Of a stretch of DNA of 64,000 nt, positions 42,379 through 50,897 are shown one piece after another. Each line of letters begins with the position of its first letter. Within the stretch, counting starts at the first letter, position 1. Below the pieces are notes generated by a model. That model worked only from the letters and a program-made list of their open reading frames with translations. It did not search any database and was not told where the DNA came from. This DNA is from Aquipluma nitroreducens. Lineage in GTDB: Bacteria > Bacteroidota > Bacteroidia > Bacteroidales > Prolixibacteraceae. The translations under genes were made by a program, and so were the position numbers. The stretch is taken from assembly GCF_009689585.1 (NCBI RefSeq), contig NZ_AP018694.1, forward strand, positions 4,331,501 through 4,395,500. Direction: 5' to 3'.

Positions 42379-42381
42379 GAA

Positions 42382-42654
42382 TTAAACTTCGGCTAATTTT
42401 CGCTCAAATTTAAAACATGTTTTTTGTTTTTGGGAGTAAATGTAGAATCCTTCTGCCGATCCTTCGCCAATTACAACAATCTTTGAATCTGGCATGTTCC
42501 TTGAAAAGTCGACAATTTCATCGAGATTCAGGTTGTTCTTTTGAATCCATTTAGAGGTTAAAAAATCTCCAAGGCGCCATCTGCTGCCATTTGTCTCAGC
42601 TTCTTCAAAAAACTTTAGAGCTGTTTCGAAATCAATTGCAATAAAATGAGACAT
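42382..42654 (-). CDS. Small hypothetical protein
   Basis: A 90-aa cytoplasmic protein with no recognised domain. Seen: MSHFIAIDFETALKFFEEAE, RWRLGDFLTSKWIQKNN, DSKIVVIGEGSAEGFYIY. It stops 3 bp before the methyltransferase start and is the promoter-proximal gene of the nagB operon. The region upstream on its side contains a terminator for the porin gene (42764-42797), so this operon's promoter should lie within 42655-42763. Confidence 0.6.
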   Translation of the reverse strand: MSHFIAIDFETALKFFEEAETNGSRWRLGDFLTSKWIQKNNLNLDEIVDFSRNMPDSKIVVIGEGSAEGFYIYSQKQKTCFKFERKLAEV

Positions 42655-42763
42655 GTTCTATGTGTATGATTGAGCTAATTTAAGGCAAAGCAAGGTGAAA
42701 AAAAAACATTATCAAAGAAATCATGACTTCAATGCCTTAGGTTTAATATTTTATTAGTGCAAC

Positions 42764-42797
42764 AAAAAAGCCGGCTAATAACTTAACCGGCTTTGCT
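42764..42797 (-). terminator. Rho-independent terminator after the OmpP1 gene
   Basis: On the minus strand: arms AAAGCCGG and CCGGCTTT (42787-42794 and 42767-42774 on the plus numbering) with an 12-bp loop, followed by a run of T residues. Classic form, 15 bp after the stop of the porin gene. Confidence 0.85.
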
Positions 42798-42811
42798 TAA
42801 ATATGTTTGTG

Positions 42812-44302
42812 TTAGAATTTATATCCTAGCGTAAAAATGATATTGTCTTGTGTTGTAGCGTATTTGGCCATTTCAGGAGAACCTGGGTAAAGTTTTAAGT
42901 TTTCGTCATTCATAATGTGCTTAATTGTTGCATCAAAGAATACGTTACCCTGTCTGAATCCAAAACCTCCGGCAACAGTTGAATACGATGTATTACTATT
43001 CATATTTGTTGTATTCAGGTATGCTGTTTTGTAAACACTTGGATAATTTTCGTATCCTGCACGAAGGCTGAAATTCTTGTTAACACGGTATTCGCCACCA
43101 ATGTGAAGATTCCCTACTCTTTTATAGGCATTTTGAATGGTTTGATTCTGGCTATAAAAGTCGTAACCATCGCTCCCGTTTTTGATTTTGACGGTTGAAT
43201 AGTCAACAATTTCATAATCGACACTAATTAAACCTGATTTCCCAATGACATAAGCTCCGCTTAAAATGGCTTTCATTGGAGTTTCAATTTCGTAATCGTA
43301 AACACCTGCTTTATCAGGAGAAATCGGGTTTCCGTTGTTGTAAGTTGATGCCGACATACTGCTGTCATACTCATCGTTGAACTTGTAGAAAGTTGGAGTA
43401 TGGAAAGCCAAACCTAATCTCAGGTTTTCAGTTGGTTTGTAGATTGCTCCAATTTTCAAATTGAACCCACTGCCTGTTGTTTTTAAATAGGTATTGAAGT
43501 TTAAATCATTAAAATAATCAATGTTATTTTTAGCATCCCATTCGTATAGGTTTGCATTTTCTTTGAAATAAACATCGTGAATTCCGATTGTTCCACCAAG
43601 GTAGAATTTGTGGTTGAAGTTAGCCCCAAACGAAATCAGATATTCGTTGATGTAGCCTCTCCGGTCGGTCGATTTTCGCTGCGATTGCCCATATCCGGCA
43701 TCTTTAACGTCGTTAAAATATTCTTTGGCATTATCATCATGGTTAATCAAATAAGTATCCCATGCCAGTCTTTCATAGTATGGATCCAGAGTAGCATCCT
43801 CGTTTCCGAATATATTGTCATAATCGGCATTCATGTTGTCTGTAAAATAGCTCAGGATTGAATTGTTCGAATTTGCACCTTCAGCAAGTGAATTCATCGA
43901 GAAACTCCCCAATTTATTGAAGCCCAAACCAAAGCTAAAACTTACCAAGCCCGATTCGCTATTCGATCCGGTAGGAATAGTGGTTACATAGCCAAGATTA
44001 TCGATTCCGATATTGTATTTTGAATCAGTGGATGTACTTCCAAGGTAAGTTCCATCAACACTAATTTTTCCGAAGGATGGAGTAAAAGTAAATTCTCCTG
44101 AACGGTAGACTGCAACACCTGCCGGATTGATACTCAAGGAAGTGAAATCGCCACCCAACGCGCCAAATGCATTTCCCATGGCTGCTGAACGGGCTGTACC
44201 ACTTATTTTGTAGTTTGAATATCGTAAAGCATCTTGCAAATCCTGCGCGAAAGCACTGAATGTAATCAGCAGGATACTAAGGGTATATACTAATTTTTTC
44301 AT
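42812..44302 (-). CDS. OmpP1/FadL-family outer-membrane porin
   Basis: Outer-membrane beta-barrel of the FadL/OmpP1/TodX family for uptake of hydrophobic compounds. Seen: signal peptide (MKKLVYTLSILLITFSAFA), N-terminal hatch segment GTARSAAMGNAFGALGGDFTS with SINPAGVAVYRSGEF, alternating aromatic/polar barrel strands through 496 aa, and a C-terminal strand ending TLGYKF. Substrate is unknown; in Bacteroidota this family often has unassigned ligands. It follows the lipoprotein gene at 44357 (54 bp gap), probably co-transcribed, and is terminated at 42764. Confidence 0.88.
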   Translation of the reverse strand: MKKLVYTLSILLITFSAFAQDLQDALRYSNYKISGTARSAAMGNAFGALGGDFTSLSINPAGVAVYRSGEFTFTPSFGKISVDGTYLGSTSTDSKYNIGIDNLGYVTTIPTGSNSESGLVSFSFGLGFNKLGSFSMNSLAEGANSNNSILSYFTDNMNADYDNIFGNEDATLDPYYERLAWDTYLINHDDNAKEYFNDVKDAGYGQSQRKSTDRRGYINEYLISFGANFNHKFYLGGTIGIHDVYFKENANLYEWDAKNNIDYFNDLNFNTYLKTTGSGFNLKIGAIYKPTENLRLGLAFHTPTFYKFNDEYDSSMSASTYNNGNPISPDKAGVYDYEIETPMKAILSGAYVIGKSGLISVDYEIVDYSTVKIKNGSDGYDFYSQNQTIQNAYKRVGNLHIGGEYRVNKNFSLRAGYENYPSVYKTAYLNTTNMNSNTSYSTVAGGFGFRQGNVFFDATIKHIMNDENLKLYPGSPEMAKYATTQDNIIFTLGYKF

Positions 44303-44356
44303 GTTTTCTGTATTAATTGTTTGTTTGAATTCAGATGTTATTTTAGTAGTTCAATA

Positions 44357-45832
44357 TTATCTTCTATGGCCAGAACCTCCGCCACCACCTGAGCTGCCGC
44401 CACTGGAGCTTCCACCTGATGAACCGCCACTTGAGCTGCTTCCACCTCCAAAGGACGATGAACCACCAGATGAACTTCTTGCCGGAGCACTATAGGTTGA
44501 ACCTGAATTGCCCGAAGATCTGTTGTAGCTTGAAGAACTCCTGGCTCCGGTAGAACTTGAACCTGTAGAATAAGATGAACTTGAACGATAAGTCTGTCTC
44601 ATACTTGAAGAACTTCTGGGTTGAGTATAGCTCTGATTTTGACTGCTTGAGTTTGCACTTCTTAATGCTGGCTGATTATAAGCACCTGCAGTACGCGGAC
44701 GTGTATAGCTGTTACTATTGTAATTCGATTGATTAACAATTCTTGGTTTGTTGTAGCTTGGCGTATAATTCTGGCTCTGTCTTACAACTCTTCCCTGGTC
44801 ATAGGTTCTTCCGGTGGTTGAAGGTTCATACGATCTTCTTGTACTTCCTGAAGTCACATTTTGTTGTGCTTGAGAATTAACTTGCCTTCCGGTATTTGAT
44901 CTGCGGTCGTTTACAGTCGTTGCGCTTTTCGTATCCTGATTGTCACCAGTTGCATTAATGGAGCGCGTTCTTGAATGACTGTTGTCGATTGTGCTGTTTG
45001 AATTCGCTCTTCCTGTATTTACGGTTGATCTCTCTCCGTTTGCTGATTTGGTATAGCCAGTACTGGTATTTGGCAGGTTCATGTCGGTTGATCTTCTTCT
45101 GGCAACCTGGTGATTGTTGTAGAAACCACCACCACTACCGTAGTACCCATTGTAGTAGCCGTTATAATAACCGTTGTAGTAGCCGCCATATCCACCTCCC
45201 CAATATCCACCAAATCCAAATGAAAAGGGTGAATAATAACCGCCATAATAACTGTATGGATAACCAAAGCCACCATACCATCCATTATATCCTAAGCCAT
45301 ATCCCATTCCATAATATCCTGAATACCATGGTGAGTAATAACCGCCATACATCCAATCATCGTAGAAAAAGGGATTGTAGTAATATGGGTTGTGAAATCT
45401 TCCGATTCGGTAAGCAAAATCAAGATCGTTGTCGTTTTCGTCGTAATAGTTATTTATAACGTATTTAACATCGTCGTCGTTGTAGTAAGCAGTTGTGTCA
45501 GATTCGGCCAATTCCTGATTATCCATGTTGTAACTCTGATTATCCGGATTGCCGTTGTTGTCAGGCTGATAAATGTAGTTGTTCACAGAAGATGTGCCAT
45601 CTGCATTACGATCCATCTGACTAAGAATTATTTTTTTGTCTCTGGTATCATTATTGCTAATTCTAGCTGATTTTTCGCTCGCCGGAGCTTCATTCTCAAC
45701 AATAGCTACTGGTGGAACATCTGCGGGAGAGAAATAAATGTCATCATCATACGCTTTAGTCATATATGTCCCCGTAGTGCATGCGCTGACTAAAATTGCT
45801 AGAATTGAGATGACGGTAAGTTTGGTTTTCAT
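44357..45832 (-). CDS. Gly/Tyr/Ser-rich lipoprotein
   Basis: A 491-aa surface lipoprotein. The open frame extends to 45967, but the ATG at 45832 carries a strong Shine-Dalgarno (GGAGGGTG, 7 bp before) and a lipoprotein signal (MKTKLTVISILAILVSAC, Cys18), so it is preferred. Seen: a short acidic region, an aromatic/Gly-rich middle (about residues 145-240; tandem GYYNGYYNGYYNG-like repeats), and a Ser/Thr/Arg/Asn-rich tail (about 250-470) ending in SSGGSSGG-type repeats and GHRR. No domain recognised. The composition suggests a cell-surface adhesin-like or structural protein; the exact role is unknown. It shares its overall plan with the secreted protein at 60788. Confidence 0.75.
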   Translation of the reverse strand: MKTKLTVISILAILVSACTTGTYMTKAYDDDIYFSPADVPPVAIVENEAPASEKSARISNNDTRDKKIILSQMDRNADGTSSVNNYIYQPDNNGNPDNQSYNMDNQELAESDTTAYYNDDDVKYVINNYYDENDNDLDFAYRIGRFHNPYYYNPFFYDDWMYGGYYSPWYSGYYGMGYGLGYNGWYGGFGYPYSYYGGYYSPFSFGFGGYWGGGYGGYYNGYYNGYYNGYYGSGGGFYNNHQVARRRSTDMNLPNTSTGYTKSANGERSTVNTGRANSNSTIDNSHSRTRSINATGDNQDTKSATTVNDRRSNTGRQVNSQAQQNVTSGSTRRSYEPSTTGRTYDQGRVVRQSQNYTPSYNKPRIVNQSNYNSNSYTRPRTAGAYNQPALRSANSSSQNQSYTQPRSSSSMRQTYRSSSSYSTGSSSTGARSSSSYNRSSGNSGSTYSAPARSSSGGSSSFGGGSSSSGGSSGGSSSGGSSGGGGGSGHRR

Positions 45833-45927
45833 AGTACACCCTCCTTTATAATGAATGATAATTTTACTTTCTTTGTAGGCATTAAAACTAATACGAAAAA
45901 CGCAAATACCATACCAAAAGTTAAAAA

Positions 45928-47403
45928 ATGGCAAAAGAATTGACTTCACGCAGCGAAAATTATTCACAGTGGTATAACGATCTGGTAGTCAAGGCAGATC
46001 TCGCTGATAATTCTGCGGTTAGAGGATGTATGGTGATAAAACCATACGGATATGCGATCTGGGAGAAGATGCAGGCACAGCTTGACAAGATGTTTAAAGA
46101 GACCGGACACGTAAATGCTTACTTCCCGTTATTTATCCCGAAATCTTTTTTTAGTAAGGAAGCCAGCCATGTGGAAGGCTTTGCTAAGGAGTGTGCTGTG
46201 GTTACGCACTACCGTTTAATGAACGATCCGAACGGTAAAGGCATCATTGTTGACCCGGATGCCAAATTGGAAGAAGAACTGATTGTACGACCAACTTCTG
46301 AAACAATTATTTGGAGTACCTATAAAACATGGATTCAATCTTATCGTGATTTACCTATTTTGGTTAACCAATGGGCAAATGTGGTACGATGGGAAATGCG
46401 TACCCGTTTATTTTTACGTACTGCTGAGTTTTTATGGCAGGAAGGACATACAGCACATGCAACCAGTCAGGAAGCAATGGAAGAAGCAGAACGAATGGTA
46501 AATGTGTATGCCACTTTTGTTGAAGAATTTATGGCTTTGCCTGTAATTAAGGGATCTAAATCGGCCAACGAACGTTTTGCCGGAGCGCTCGAAACTTACA
46601 CCATTGAAGCGTTGATGCAGGATGGAAAAGCTTTGCAGTCTGGGACTTCTCATTTTCTTGGTCAGAACTTTGCCAAAGCGTTTGATGTTCGTTTCACGAA
46701 TAAAGAAGGGAAAGAAGATTTTGTTTGGGCAACTTCCTGGGGCGTTTCAACCCGATTGATGGGAGCCTTGATTATGGCTCATTCCGACGATAATGGATTG
46801 GTTTTGCCTCCAAAACTTGCGCCTTTTCAGGTGGTTATCGTTCCAATCTATAAACAGGATGAACAATTGGCCGCAATTTCAGAAAAAGTTGACAGCATCG
46901 TTTCCAAATTGAAAGCGCTTGGGATCTCGGTTAAATACGATAACAACGACACCAAAAAGCCAGGCTGGAAATTTGCCGAATATGAGTTGAAAGGTGTTCC
47001 GGTTCGTATTGCTATCGGTCCCCGCGATCTGGAAAATGGGACAGTAGAAGTTGCACGTCGCGATACACTTGAGAAACAAGTTGTTTCGATGGATGGGATC
47101 GAATTGTATATCCAACAATTATTGGATGCCATTCAGGAGAATATTTACAAGAAGGCATTTGATTATCGGACTGGAATGACAACTCCCGTTGAAACCTATG
47201 AAGAATTTAAAGAGGTTCTTCAAAATAAAGGCGGATTTATTTCTGCCCACTGGGATGGTACTCCCGAGACCGAACAAGCCATTAAAGACGAAACCAAAGC
47301 AACAATCCGCTGCATTCCGTTTGATCAGGTTCCTGAAGAAGGCAAATGTATTTACTCAGGAAAGCCATCAAAAGGTCGTGTATTATTTGCATTGGCATAC
47401 TAA
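45928..47403 (+). CDS. proS: Prolyl-tRNA synthetase
   Basis: Class II aminoacyl-tRNA synthetase charging tRNA(Pro). Seen: 491 aa, the shorter type without the editing insertion; motif 1 region [10 protein letters not shown], motif 2 [12 protein letters not shown] and VRWEMRTR (with [17 protein letters not shown]), motif 3 [20 protein letters not shown] (20 residues), then the anticodon-binding domain and a C-terminal part ending RVLFALAY with a terminal Tyr, characteristic of the archaeal/eukaryotic-like subtype. Divergent from the lipoprotein gene. A clean terminator lies at 47423-47460. Confidence 0.96.
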   Translation: MAKELTSRSENYSQWYNDLVVKADLADNSAVRGCMVIKPYGYAIWEKMQAQLDKMFKETGHVNAYFPLFIPKSFFSKEASHVEGFAKECAVVTHYRLMNDPNGKGIIVDPDAKLEEELIVRPTSETIIWSTYKTWIQSYRDLPILVNQWANVVRWEMRTRLFLRTAEFLWQEGHTAHATSQEAMEEAERMVNVYATFVEEFMALPVIKGSKSANERFAGALETYTIEALMQDGKALQSGTSHFLGQNFAKAFDVRFTNKEGKEDFVWATSWGVSTRLMGALIMAHSDDNGLVLPPKLAPFQVVIVPIYKQDEQLAAISEKVDSIVSKLKALGISVKYDNNDTKKPGWKFAEYELKGVPVRIAIGPRDLENGTVEVARRDTLEKQVVSMDGIELYIQQLLDAIQENIYKKAFDYRTGMTTPVETYEEFKEVLQNKGGFISAHWDGTPETEQAIKDETKATIRCIPFDQVPEEGKCIYSGKPSKGRVLFALAY

Positions 47404-47422
47404 AAGTTTAAAATCAGATAGA

Positions 47423-47460
47423 AGAAAAGCAGTCAAAGTTGGCTGCTTTTCTTATTTTTA
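47423..47460 (+). terminator. Rho-independent terminator after proS
   Basis: Perfect 10-bp arms AGAAAAGCAG (47423-47432) and CTGCTTTTCT (47443-47452), then TATTTTTAT. 19 bp after the proS stop. Confidence 0.8.
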
Positions 47461-47481
47461 TGGGATTATTAAACGAAATCT

Positions 47482-48168
47482 ATGAGTGCAAAGAAAAAAG
47501 TTGTTAATCAGTTAGATGGAATGATCCTTAAAACTAACCTTAAACAAGAGGTTTACCAAAAGGCAGTTGGTTCGTTTGCCTTGTTGAAGGAAGTTCTGAA
47601 AGAATTAGCTGATGATTACCGGAATAAACTAAAAGATAAGGTTGACGACAGTGTCTTACCTGTTTATCAGGAAAAAGGACCTTTTGAAGCCGAATTTAGG
47701 TTGGGTGGAGATATGCTTATTTTTAGCATGCATTCCAACGTATTTGTTTTCAATCGTGAACATCCAATCTGGAAATTGGATTACATCAAAGCGAATCCAT
47801 TAAACTCGTATTGCGGTGTTTTTAATATATACAACTTCCTGACTGATAGTTTTAAGTATAACCGAATGGAAGATTTGGGGTATCTAATAGCCCGGATTTT
47901 TATAAACCGTGAGAACCACTTCTTTGTTGAAGGTAAACGCCAATCGACTGAGCTTGTTAAAGATTTTGAAAGTGACGAGATGTCCAAGAAATACATGAAG
48001 GAAATTATCGAAACTGCAGTTCAGTATGCTATTGATTTCGACTTGCTGGTTCCACCTTACGATCAGGTAAAAATTGTTACTGTTGACCAGATGAATGCAG
48101 AAATTAATAATTCGAAAATTCAGACAGGCAAACGATTAGGCTTTAAATTTAATTCTGACGACGTTTAG
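47482..48168 (+). CDS. Conserved hypothetical protein
   Basis: A 228-aa cytoplasmic protein, apparently typical of Bacteroidota but without a named domain. Seen: KKVVNQLDGMILKTNLKQEVY, a Lys/Asp-rich helix (LADDYRNKLKDKVDDSVL), then a beta-rich centre with FEAEFRLGGDMLIFSMHSNVF, GVFNIYNFLTDSF, YLIARIFINRENHFFVEGK and a final helical region; C-term KTQTGKRLG-like (KIQTGKRLGFKFNSDDV). No catalytic motif. Followed by an inverted repeat (ATGAATGAT...ATCATTCAT, 48190-48222) that may terminate it. Start ATG is at the only sensible position after the proS terminator. Confidence 0.7.
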   Translation: MSAKKKVVNQLDGMILKTNLKQEVYQKAVGSFALLKEVLKELADDYRNKLKDKVDDSVLPVYQEKGPFEAEFRLGGDMLIFSMHSNVFVFNREHPIWKLDYIKANPLNSYCGVFNIYNFLTDSFKYNRMEDLGYLIARIFINRENHFFVEGKRQSTELVKDFESDEMSKKYMKEIIETAVQYAIDFDLLVPPYDQVKIVTVDQMNAEINNSKIQTGKRLGFKFNSDDV

Positions 48169-48189
48169 AAAATTGATTATTTATAACTG

Positions 48190-48230
48190 ATGAATGATGA
48201 TTGTCTTCAATAGATCATTCATTTTACTTC
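48190..48230 (+). terminator. Possible terminator after the 228-aa gene
   Basis: Arms ATGAATGAT (48190-48198) and ATCATTCAT (48214-48222), then TTTACTT. A 9-bp stem but AT-rich, so moderate support. It ends 8 bp before the pepT start. Confidence 0.45.
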
Positions 48231-48237
48231 AATAAAA

Positions 48238-49464
48238 ATGGAACAAGTTTTAGACAGATTTTTAAGATATGCAAAGGTTTTTACCACTTCAGATCCTGAA
48301 AGTGAAACCTTCCCAAGTACCAGTCGACAATTGATTTTTGCTGACCAATTAGCAGACGAATTGCGCAAAATTGGCTTAGCCGAAGTTACCCGTAACGAAT
48401 TTGGTTATGTTACCGCTACCTTGCCTTCAAATCAGGATAAGGCAGCGCCAGTAATTGGCTTTATTTCTCACATGGATACCAGTCCCGATTATTCAGGCGA
48501 AAATGTGAATCCTCAAATTGTAAAAAATTATCAGGGTCAGAAATTGGTGTTGGATTCCGACTTGGATTTGAATTTAAGTCCGCTTGATTTTCCGGAGTTA
48601 CTGAAATATGTGGGTCAGGATTTGATAACTACCGATGGGAAAACTTTGCTCGGTGCCGACGATAAAGCTGGCTTGGCCGAAATCGTTTCTGCAATGGATT
48701 ATTTGATTCGTTATCCTGAAATTAAACACGGTAAAATCAGGATTTGCTTTACGCCTGACGAAGAGGTGGGACATGGAGCCGATCATTTTGATGTTGCTAA
48801 TTTTGGAGCCGACTTTGCTTATACGCTTGACGGGGGTGAAATTGGTGAACTTGAATATGAAAATTTCAATGCCGCCGGAGCAAAAATTGCAATAAAAGGC
48901 CGAAGCGTTCATCCCGGATCAGCTAAAAACCAAATGATTAATTCAATTTTGGTTGCGCACCAGATTATTCATGCCTTGCCTCCTGATCAACGGCCGGAGC
49001 ACACTGAAGGCTATGAAGGTTTTTTTCATCTCACATCTTTTGAAGGCAATATTTCACTTACGAAAATGGAATACATCATTCGCGATCACGATCTGGTCAA
49101 GTTTGAAGCCAAGAAAAAACTGATGAAAGAAATCTGTGGATTGATTAATCTTCGCTATGGACAAGGAACTGTGTCGCTTGAAATGCACGACCAGTATTAC
49201 AACATGAAGCTAAAAGTGGAGCCGGTGAAATACATCGTTGATATAGCTGAACAGGCGATGAAAGATGTTGGCGTTTCTCCAAAAATAAAAGCTATCCGCG
49301 GAGGAACCGACGGCGCCCGGCTTTCGTGGGATGGTTTGCCTTGCCCCAATATTTTTGCCGGAGGACACAATTTTCATGGCCCATACGAATTTGTTCCGGT
49401 ACAATCGATGCAAAAAGCAGTTGAGGTGATTGTACGAATCGCCGAGTTGGTAGCAAAATTATAA
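48238..49464 (+). CDS. pepT: Peptidase T (tripeptide aminopeptidase)
   Basis: Zinc-dependent M20 aminopeptidase removing N-terminal residues from tripeptides. Seen: 408 aa; [16 protein letters not shown] (metal-binding His/Asp), [13 protein letters not shown] (bridging Asp), [14 protein letters not shown] (catalytic Glu and metal Glu), [38 protein letters not shown] (dimerisation-domain His), and [20 protein letters not shown] with [14 protein letters not shown] (last metal His). All metal and catalytic residues of the family are present. The gene lies between the conserved protein and tilS on the same strand. Confidence 0.95.
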   Translation: MEQVLDRFLRYAKVFTTSDPESETFPSTSRQLIFADQLADELRKIGLAEVTRNEFGYVTATLPSNQDKAAPVIGFISHMDTSPDYSGENVNPQIVKNYQGQKLVLDSDLDLNLSPLDFPELLKYVGQDLITTDGKTLLGADDKAGLAEIVSAMDYLIRYPEIKHGKIRICFTPDEEVGHGADHFDVANFGADFAYTLDGGEIGELEYENFNAAGAKIAIKGRSVHPGSAKNQMINSILVAHQIIHALPPDQRPEHTEGYEGFFHLTSFEGNISLTKMEYIIRDHDLVKFEAKKKLMKEICGLINLRYGQGTVSLEMHDQYYNMKLKVEPVKYIVDIAEQAMKDVGVSPKIKAIRGGTDGARLSWDGLPCPNIFAGGHNFHGPYEFVPVQSMQKAVEVIVRIAELVAKL

Positions 49465-49477
49465 CGTTTAGACGAAG

Positions 49478-49505
49478 GTAGAGACGCCATGCATGGCGTC
49501 TCTAC
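49478..49505. repeat. 28-bp perfect palindrome
   Basis: GTAGAGACGCCATG followed by its exact reverse complement, with no loop. A dispersed type of element that I associate with intergenic DNA in Bacteroidota. The first in-frame ATG of the tilS frame (49493) falls inside it and should not be used as the start. Confidence 0.8.
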
Positions 49506-49531
49506 GCATCACCCATAATAAACCCATTTTC

Positions 49532-50854
49532 ATGGTCGAGCAATTTCTGAAATACATTCACACCGAGAAGCTGTTTCATTCGTCGCAGCGAATTTTGCTG
49601 GCGGTGAGTGGCGGTGCAGATTCAATGCTCATGTTGCATTTATTCACCAATGCCGGGTTTTCTGTGGCTGTTGCTCATTGTAATTTCGGTTTGCGTGGTG
49701 GCGAATCGGATGGCGATGAACAGTTCGTTGCGGAATATTGCGACAAACACAACCTGGCCTTTTATGTGAAGCATTTTAATACGCAAGACTATGCCATGGA
49801 GAAAGGTATTTCGATTGAAATGGCCGCCCGCGACCTTCGCTATGCCTGGTTTGATGGTTTGCTTTCCAAACACAATCTGGATCTTCTTGCAACTGCACAT
49901 CATCAGGACGATGTAATTGAAACTTTTCTGATCAACCTTTCCAGAGGAAGCGGAATAAAGGGGTTGAGCGGCATTCAGCCCAAATCGGGAAAGATTATTC
50001 GTCCGATGCTTTTTACCAACCGGACTGAAATACTGGAGTATTGCCAACGATTAAAAATTGAATTCCGGACTGATTCCAGTAATGTTGATACCGTTTACAA
50101 ACGAAATCTGATTCGTCAGCAAATATTGCCTTTGCTTGAGCAGGTGAATCCAGCTTTCCGGCGAAATGCCATGAAAACTGTTGGGAATCTGCATGAAACA
50201 GGTCAGCTTTTTCAGCAGCGGATGAGCGAGATCAAAACCTGGGTTTACTCGGAAGATGACCAGGGAGCTATGATTCACATCGACAAGCTGCTGACACTTT
50301 ATCCGCTTCGGACTATTTTGTTTGAGCTGATCCGCGAATTTGGCTTTCAGGCTGAGCAGGTTGACGATATCATCGATTCGCTGACCAAAGAATCGGGACG
50401 TCAATTTTTCTCAGGTGAGTACCGTTTGGTGAAAGATCGAGAATATTTGCTCATTTCGCCATTCCTGTCGAAACAAGATCAGGTTTTCTACATTGAAGAG
50501 AATTGTCTCAAAATAAACTATCCCATCCATCTTTCGCTTGAAATAATTGATCGGAAACCTGATTTTCGATTCTCCACCCATCCGAATGTAGCCGATCTGG
50601 ATTTAGATAAAGTGGTATTTCCGCTTATCTTGCGCCATTGGCAGGAGGGCGAGTATTTTCAGCCATTGGGCATGACGGGCATGAAAAAGCTGAGTGATTT
50701 CTTCGTTGATGAGAAATACTCCATTCCGGATAAAGAAAATATATGGATTTTAGCCAGTGGAAATCAACCGGTTTGGATTGTTGGCAAACGGCTGGATGAC
50801 CGATTCAAGATTACCTCGATAACCAAACATATTCTCAGGATTAGGATGGAATAA
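49532..50854 (+). CDS. tilS: tRNA(Ile)-lysidine synthetase
   Basis: Adds lysine to C34 of tRNA(Ile2), an essential modification for AUA decoding. Seen: PP-loop ATPase motif AVSGGADSMLMLHLF, VAHCNFGLRGGESDGDE, AARDLRYAWF, TAHHQDDVIETFLINLSRG with the family HxxxDxxET pattern and GSGIKGLSG; then the C-terminal tRNA-binding domain ending in GEYFQPLGMTGMKKLSDFF-type sequence (WQEGEYFQPLGM, KKLSDFFVDEK). 440 aa from the chosen ATG at 49532. The frame begins at 49493 within a palindrome whose 13 codons are not conserved protein. Convergent with the kinase gene at 50898. Confidence 0.94.
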   Translation: MVEQFLKYIHTEKLFHSSQRILLAVSGGADSMLMLHLFTNAGFSVAVAHCNFGLRGGESDGDEQFVAEYCDKHNLAFYVKHFNTQDYAMEKGISIEMAARDLRYAWFDGLLSKHNLDLLATAHHQDDVIETFLINLSRGSGIKGLSGIQPKSGKIIRPMLFTNRTEILEYCQRLKIEFRTDSSNVDTVYKRNLIRQQILPLLEQVNPAFRRNAMKTVGNLHETGQLFQQRMSEIKTWVYSEDDQGAMIHIDKLLTLYPLRTILFELIREFGFQAEQVDDIIDSLTKESGRQFFSGEYRLVKDREYLLISPFLSKQDQVFYIEENCLKINYPIHLSLEIIDRKPDFRFSTHPNVADLDLDKVVFPLILRHWQEGEYFQPLGMTGMKKLSDFFVDEKYSIPDKENIWILASGNQPVWIVGKRLDDRFKITSITKHILRIRME

Positions 50855-50897
50855 TCCCTTCACAAGTATAATCGGATTGTAGTAAGAGGTATATTTT

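Noticed and set aside
44971-45459. 162-aa plus-strand open frame
   Set aside because: Antisense to the Gly/Tyr repeats of the lipoprotein; its Cys/His/Asn-rich low-complexity sequence is a by-product of that repeat.
49493-49531. tilS starting at the first in-frame ATG
   Set aside because: That ATG is the centre-right of a perfect palindrome; the conserved protein begins at 49532.
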